Shown in pieces: positions 14,967 to 19,635 of a stretch of 19,635 bases of DNA (the first letter of the stretch is position 1; every line of letters begins with the position of its first letter). A model generated the notes under the pieces. That model was not told where the DNA came from. It saw only the letters and a program-made list of their open reading frames with translations, and made no database searches. Source of the stretch: Bacteroidia bacterium (GTDB taxonomy: Bacteria > Bacteroidota > Bacteroidia > Bacteroidales > Azobacteroidaceae); NCBI GenBank assembly GCA_025996895.1, contig BNTW01000052.1:1-19635 (forward strand). Reading direction: 5' to 3'. Position numbers and translations under genes: made by a program.

Positions 14967-15006
14967 GCGAGAGGCTGTTTCAAAGTAGAAACAGCCTCGC
15001 ACTTTT
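14967..15006. terminator. Bidirectional rho-independent terminator between serS and susD
   Basis: An 11-bp stem, GAGGCTGTTTC (14971-14981) and GAAACAGCCTC (14988-14998), encloses the loop AAAGTA. It is followed by CTTTTTAAT on the plus strand and by CTTTTTATG on the minus strand. It therefore serves both convergent units. Confidence 0.85.
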
Positions 15007-15027
15007 TAATATTTGTCTTTCAACAAC

Positions 15028-16602
15028 TTATCTCGTTCCGCCTGCCCACCAAACATTTTCTTTATAAACATATTGGCCGTCACCAAATGCTTCTTTTACA
15101 GATGAATTGGTCGTTGTATCGGAATTACCGTATCCGCAGCGTAAGGGGAATTTGTCGGTATTGTTGGGGTTAGCCAACGTGACGAAGTTTTCGCCCGAAG
15201 CTTTCAAACGACGTACATCGTTATATGCTTCAACCGATTCGCCGGATGCACCGAAGAAAGAAAGATATTTTTGAATCATGGTTTCTTTCAACGGATTAGC
15301 GGCAAACAAAGGTTGTACTTCCGTATCAAAATATTCTTCCGCTTCTTCTTCCGTAATTGCATCTGATGTTTCTTCCAAACCACCATAGTAATTAACCGTC
15401 GGTGCATTGAATGCAGCAGCGACATTCACTTCCGTATTCGCAATACCGGCAAGCACAGCTTCTTTCAATACCGCTTCCGCTTCAGCCGTATTGCCTTTAC
15501 GGGCAAGAACTTCCGCTTTGATAAACAACAATTCGTGGTAGCTCAAGAACAAAGTCGGTGCTACTTGAGAATATACGAATATAGACGTATTATAATAATA
15601 ACGACTTTGTTCAGGCGTTCCGTTAGGAGCCATAAAATAATTTTCAGCATCAGGACTTTCTACTTGTGCCCAATCTGCATCAACGAAAACACGGCGCAGG
15701 CGCGGATCATTGCGTTCAATCAATTTATCGGCCAAACTTTCGCTGGCTGCCAAACCGTCGCGACTCCATTGGAAGTCAAACAACGGATTCAAATTGGCGT
15801 CGTCATAAATACCTAAAGCGGCTTGTTCTTTAACGGAAGCAAATGATTTGGAAATATAATCCAATATTTTGTTCAATTCCGCTGTTTTGTCCGAAGCCTT
15901 TGCCAACAAATGTAAAGAATAGCGTGCTTTTAATCCGTATGCCAATTTCAACCATTTGGCTTTGTCGCCTTTATACAACAGGTCGAAATTGCCGATAGGT
16001 TTAAGGTCTGAGAGTTGCAAGTCTGCAATAGCTGCGTCCAGATATGCGTCAATACCTTTATAGATGTATTCCTGCTTATCCATCTTGGGTGTCATATATA
16101 CCGGACTTCCGTCGGGATTGACAAGAGCTGCCTCACTCCAGGGTGCATCTCCGAACAAATCGGCAATCAATGCCGAGTTATAAGCAGCCAACACTTCTGC
16201 AACCCCTCTGGTTACAAAATTTCCTTCGTCACGACCGCCTTCGCTGCATTGGTCAATGGCGATACGAGCATTTCGTAACTCTGAGTAAAGACTTTCCCAC
16301 GTATTGTTGAAAGTAGAAGACGACGAAGGTTCGCCCTCACGTGTTTCAGCACGCCAAAGTTGGTTGTCGATTCCTACTTCATGCTCCACATAAGTGGAAA
16401 GGTAAGTATTGAAATCACCCCCGATGTTATGAAATGCCGTAGAAGTAATTACTTCTGCAAGAATGTATTTAGCTTCCACACCTTTCGCATGGTCACCGTC
16501 CTCATTTACTTTATTCAAAGCCTCATCAGAACAGGAAAACAGGAAAGCAGACACCAAAAATACACCCACTATTTTCTTTGTTATATCAAATAATGTTTTC
16601 AT
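15028..16602 (-). CDS. SusD/RagB-family outer-membrane lipoprotein
   Basis: A 524-residue surface lipoprotein that caps the TonB-dependent porin encoded just upstream. The signal peptide ends in a lipobox, FLFSC, with lipidated Cys24. The acidic SDE that follows is compatible with surface-export signals described for Bacteroidetes lipoproteins. The body is of the SusD-like type with TPR-like helices (NTWESLYSELRNARIAIDQC, AYNSALIADLFGDAPWSEA, KWLKLAYGLKARYSLHLLAK, LFLSYHELLFIKAEVLARKG). The C-terminus ENVWWAGGTR is characteristic of the SusD-like_2 group. No carbohydrate-active enzyme or regulator lies beside it in the window, so the ligand (glycan, peptide or other) is unknown. Only 12 bases separate it from the susC stop, and the terminator at 14967-15006 ends the operon. 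Confidence 0.95.
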   Translation of the reverse strand: MKTLFDITKKIVGVFLVSAFLFSCSDEALNKVNEDGDHAKGVEAKYILAEVITSTAFHNIGGDFNTYLSTYVEHEVGIDNQLWRAETREGEPSSSSTFNNTWESLYSELRNARIAIDQCSEGGRDEGNFVTRGVAEVLAAYNSALIADLFGDAPWSEAALVNPDGSPVYMTPKMDKQEYIYKGIDAYLDAAIADLQLSDLKPIGNFDLLYKGDKAKWLKLAYGLKARYSLHLLAKASDKTAELNKILDYISKSFASVKEQAALGIYDDANLNPLFDFQWSRDGLAASESLADKLIERNDPRLRRVFVDADWAQVESPDAENYFMAPNGTPEQSRYYYNTSIFVYSQVAPTLFLSYHELLFIKAEVLARKGNTAEAEAVLKEAVLAGIANTEVNVAAAFNAPTVNYYGGLEETSDAITEEEAEEYFDTEVQPLFAANPLKETMIQKYLSFFGASGESVEAYNDVRRLKASGENFVTLANPNNTDKFPLRCGYGNSDTTTNSSVKEAFGDGQYVYKENVWWAGGTR

Positions 16603-16614
16603 ATTTCTTTTGTT

Positions 16615-19600
16615 TTAAAATTTAACAGTAAGACCTAAACCATAACTGGAAGTTCCCGGTAGAGAAAACCGTTCAAAACCTCCTGCCATATTCGTATTTC
16701 CTTGAGAAGCTTCCGGGTCAAATCCTTTAATCGTTTGCCAAAGGATAAGATTACGTGCAAATGCGTTCAAGGTAACATTTAGATTTTTCTTGTCCCATAC
16801 TGGGTAGCTTAACGATATTTCCCTTACTTTGATAAAAGAATTTTCTTTTATCATCGCTGCGGTAATATTGTTCAGCCTGTTGAAATAAGCATAAGCATTC
16901 GTTCCTTCAATCTCAATATCATTGGATGTTCCGTCTGCTTTTACAGCCGGTTTTTCAAACAAGAATTTTTCTTTATTCCGAAAATCAGCCGATCGTTGGG
17001 ATACACCGTAATAATCCAGTAGATTATCGGTTGCCGCATACATATAACCGCCTTGTTTCCAATCCAAAACTGCGGACAAACGTAATTTATATACGGTCAA
17101 AGAGGTGTTGAATCCTAAACGGAAATCAGGCTCTACTGTTCCTAAAACTGTTTCTTCGCCTGCTTGCGGAAGACCGTTTTTATCTACAATAATTTGTCCG
17201 TCATCATTTCTCAAATAATCTGTACCGTAAATAACCGGGAATTTGTAACCGATACCGGCTCTGATTTGCGGTTCAACAAATCCGCCGAGGAAGATACTTT
17301 CAACGCCCGGAGCTAATTCATCCACAAAGTTTTCAATTTTCGTGAAATTAAAAGCGAAATCCCACTTAATATTCTTTTTATTGATAGGATTGAATCCAAG
17401 TGTAATTTCATGTGCATTGGTGTGAATCGATCCGCCGTTAGTAAGCAAATCGCTTGTTCCGGTAGAGCCGGCTAAAGGAACGCTAAAAATTTGATTGATT
17501 ATCTTCTGATGAGAATAAGTATAATTTAATGATACCAATCCGTTCAGGAAGGTAAGGTCTGTTCCGAGTTCATACGATTTTGTATTCTGAGGTTTTAAAT
17601 TCGGGTCATAAACAACACCATACAAAGTATAAGCTGTAATTCCATTAATCGGATACATGATAGGAGTTCCGGAAGAGAAACCACCACTGTAAGCAGGTGT
17701 AGTGTAGTAACTATCCAAGTAATCGCCTGCTTGACCGACCTCAGCATAAGAAGCACGTAACTTGCCAAAAGTAAGCACATCATTCTTCAAAGCGTCCAAT
17801 TCGGTGAAAATCCAACTCAAAGATACGGAAGGATAAGTGAATGAACGGCTACCCGGAGGCATGAACGATACGAGGTCGTTACGTACGGTAGCATTCAAAT
17901 ACAACTGATTGGCATAAGCCAGCGACAAGTTGCCGAAATTACCGAAAGTCCTTTTGTTCCTGCTTGTCTCTCCACCATTGTAGTTTGCCCCGTTGTTTAA
18001 GTTATTCCAACCGGAAAAATTATATCCGTTAGTGAAAGAATCTAAATATCGTCTTTGGAAGCCAATAATTTCATTCCCATACAAAAGGTCTAAAACCAAA
18101 TCATCAGTCAAATATTTGTTCCATGATGCCGTAAACAAAGAGTTTAATTCGTTTTTAGTAATGATATAACGATCTAATTCTCCTTTTCCTTGAGCGTGAC
18201 CAAATCCCCATAAATCGGTATAGTCGGTCGAATAGGAATCAATACCCAACTGATATTTGATGTTTAATTTGCTTTTGTCGGCCAATGTCGTAGAATAATT
18301 AGTGTATGCACTGCCGAAAAAGCGTTGCGTTTTTTCTCCGAATTTATTGTTATCAATATACCAATAGGCCGGGTCGAAATTGAGTGCGCGGTAGGAGTTC
18401 GGCGTATAGGGGTCGCCTTCGATATGCGCGGGAATACCGGCTAAATCGAAACTTGCGGGTGCACCGTAGATAGTGGCAATAATACCGTCATTTGCACCGG
18501 TCGCTTTCGTAAGTGAAGTTGATACAAAATTACCGATAAAACCAACGTCCCAATGCTTATCTAATTTCAAATCCGTAGCAAATTTGGCATTGTAGCGATC
18601 CATACCGGTTGTTGGAATAATACCATCTTGATTGGTACTACCCAACGACAACGAAAAGTTACCGCCGTCGAAAGATTTGGCCACATTAACCGAATTACTC
18701 CACGTAACGCCTGTATTGAAAAATTCTTTAGCATTGTCGTAGGCTTGTGGTTTAGCCCAAGGATCTAATCCTGCTAAACTCCGTTGCCTAACCCAATAAT
18801 AGCCTTCTTTTTTGCCGTCAGCTTTTGTATAAGCATTGTCGGTATTTCCTCCATAAACAGGGTCATTAGGAAGTTCGGAAATCTTGGGGCCCCAAGCCGT
18901 TGAAGCAGTCGGACTAAATTTTCCACCTGAGCCTTGTGCATATTCCTTTTGAAATTCGGGAATGGTAGAAATTACGTCGAAAGATAGGTTTGAATTAACG
19001 GTAACCGCTGTTTTCCCTCCGGATACTCCTTTACCATTCTTGGTAGTAATTACCACAACACCGTTAGAAGCACGCATACCATACAAAGCTGATGCTGCCT
19101 GACCTTTCAAAATATTGATACTTTCAATATCGTTCGGGTCAATATCCAATGCACGATTGGAAAAATCGGAATAAGTTACCGAATTGCCTGTAGAAACATC
19201 ATAAGTAGATGAAATCGGCAAGCCATCGACTACATACAACGGTGTGTTGTCGCCGGTAAAAGAACGTGATCCACGAATAGTTAGGCGAACGGATGCCCCC
19301 GGCATACCCGACGAAGGAACAATATCCACACCCGAAACTTTTCCTTGTAAAGCACTTGCAAGGTTTGTACTTGCTGCTTGAGAAAGAAGATCAGATTTTA
19401 CTTCCTGAACTGCATATCCCAACGCTTTCTTTTCGCGGGTGATACCCAAGGCCGTTACTACCACTTCACCCAATGTTTTCGCATCCGGCGTCAATGCTAC
19501 CGATACGCCTGTCCCTGCCGAAACTTCCGCTTCAGCATATCCAATGTATTTTACTACCAAAGTGTTCGCGGAAGCCGGTACGGAAAATGAAAATTTCCCA

Positions 19601-19635
19601 TCCAGATCCGTTACTGTCCCTGCAGTTGTCCCTTT
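16615..19635 (-). CDS. SusC/RagA-family TonB-dependent outer-membrane transporter, N-terminus beyond right edge
   Basis: 1,006 residues are visible and the start lies outside the window. The first roughly 45 visible residues (GTTAGTVTDLDGKFSFSVPA onward, then VVKYIGYAE) are the end of a carboxypeptidase-D regulatory-like domain. TLGEVVVTALG, at about 54-64, is the TonB-box region. The plug domain follows (ASALQGKVSGVDI, VRLTIRGSRS, PLYVVDGLPI, DIESINILKGQAASALYGMR), and then a long beta-barrel with repeated aromatic strands. It ends GLGLTVKF with the terminal aromatic residue needed for barrel assembly. The protein imports substrates that SusD delivers, powered by TonB-ExbBD. Any internal ATG, such as 19560, is not the true start because conserved domain sequence continues upstream of it. 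Confidence 0.96.
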   Translation of the reverse strand, partial: KGTTAGTVTDLDGKFSFSVPASANTLVVKYIGYAEAEVSAGTGVSVALTPDAKTLGEVVVTALGITREKKALGYAVQEVKSDLLSQAASTNLASALQGKVSGVDIVPSSGMPGASVRLTIRGSRSFTGDNTPLYVVDGLPISSTYDVSTGNSVTYSDFSNRALDIDPNDIESINILKGQAASALYGMRASNGVVVITTKNGKGVSGGKTAVTVNSNLSFDVISTIPEFQKEYAQGSGGKFSPTASTAWGPKISELPNDPVYGGNTDNAYTKADGKKEGYYWVRQRSLAGLDPWAKPQAYDNAKEFFNTGVTWSNSVNVAKSFDGGNFSLSLGSTNQDGIIPTTGMDRYNAKFATDLKLDKHWDVGFIGNFVSTSLTKATGANDGIIATIYGAPASFDLAGIPAHIEGDPYTPNSYRALNFDPAYWYIDNNKFGEKTQRFFGSAYTNYSTTLADKSKLNIKYQLGIDSYSTDYTDLWGFGHAQGKGELDRYIITKNELNSLFTASWNKYLTDDLVLDLLYGNEIIGFQRRYLDSFTNGYNFSGWNNLNNGANYNGGETSRNKRTFGNFGNLSLAYANQLYLNATVRNDLVSFMPPGSRSFTYPSVSLSWIFTELDALKNDVLTFGKLRASYAEVGQAGDYLDSYYTTPAYSGGFSSGTPIMYPINGITAYTLYGVVYDPNLKPQNTKSYELGTDLTFLNGLVSLNYTYSHQKIINQIFSVPLAGSTGTSDLLTNGGSIHTNAHEITLGFNPINKKNIKWDFAFNFTKIENFVDELAPGVESIFLGGFVEPQIRAGIGYKFPVIYGTDYLRNDDGQIIVDKNGLPQAGEETVLGTVEPDFRLGFNTSLTVYKLRLSAVLDWKQGGYMYAATDNLLDYYGVSQRSADFRNKEKFLFEKPAVKADGTSNDIEIEGTNAYAYFNRLNNITAAMIKENSFIKVREISLSYPVWDKKNLNVTLNAFARNLILWQTIKGFDPEASQGNTNMAGGFERFSLPGTSSYGLGLTVKF

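Noticed and set aside
16615..19560. Treating the ATG at 19560 as the start of the transporter
   Set aside because: In-frame sequence upstream (GTVTDLDGKFSFSVPA) is conserved domain sequence, so the gene is simply cut by the window edge.

Overview
The window looks like chromosomal DNA from a member of the Bacteroidetes, most likely the order Bacteroidales. The evidence is a SusC/SusD outer-membrane pair, Bacteroidetes-type promoters (TTTG, about 20 bases, then TAnnTTTG), few Shine-Dalgarno sites, moderate-to-low GC, and large secreted FG-GAP proteins of the sort usually exported by type IX secretion. I cannot name the genus.

Layout. (1) 1-4681, minus strand: a very large secreted FG-GAP/VCBS repeat protein that runs off the left edge, preceded in the same frame and with no stop codon by a 137-residue secreted/membrane protein. 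A bipartite palindromic REP-like element encodes part of the signal-peptide region of the large protein, and an unrelated perfect 30-bp palindrome encodes part of the small one. (2) 4682-5163: a gene-free patchwork of short repeats, including a second copy of the REP-like pair. (3) 5164-7555, plus strand: a tightly overlapping housekeeping operon, thyA-folA-hemW, for dTMP synthesis, folate reduction and a heme chaperone. (4) 7493-8112, minus strand: a CYTH-domain gene that overlaps the end of hemW, preceded by an ATGA-coupled 41-codon cysteine-rich small ORF with its own good promoter. (5) 8243-14780: a small accessory region with a Gfo/Idh/MocA oxidoreductase and a Wzx-like flippase (both minus), then an asparagine-synthase-like protein, a hexapeptide acetyltransferase and the housekeeping serS (plus). 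The first four look like surface-glycan or cell-envelope functions, but no glycosyltransferase or polymerase is present. (6) 14781-15027: a toxin-gene remnant and a bidirectional terminator. (7) 15028-19635, minus strand: susD and a susC that is cut by the right edge.

Three decayed 3' gene ends (a Gfo/Idh/MocA C-terminus, an unidentified duplicated fragment and a RelE/YoeB-like C-terminus) lie in or beside region 5, which points to repeated gene loss or replacement there. I see no rRNA, tRNA, CRISPR array, intact insertion sequence or recognised defence system. The most unusual content is the intrusion of palindromic repeats into coding frames at 4161-4681 and the coupled small ORF at 7987-8112.
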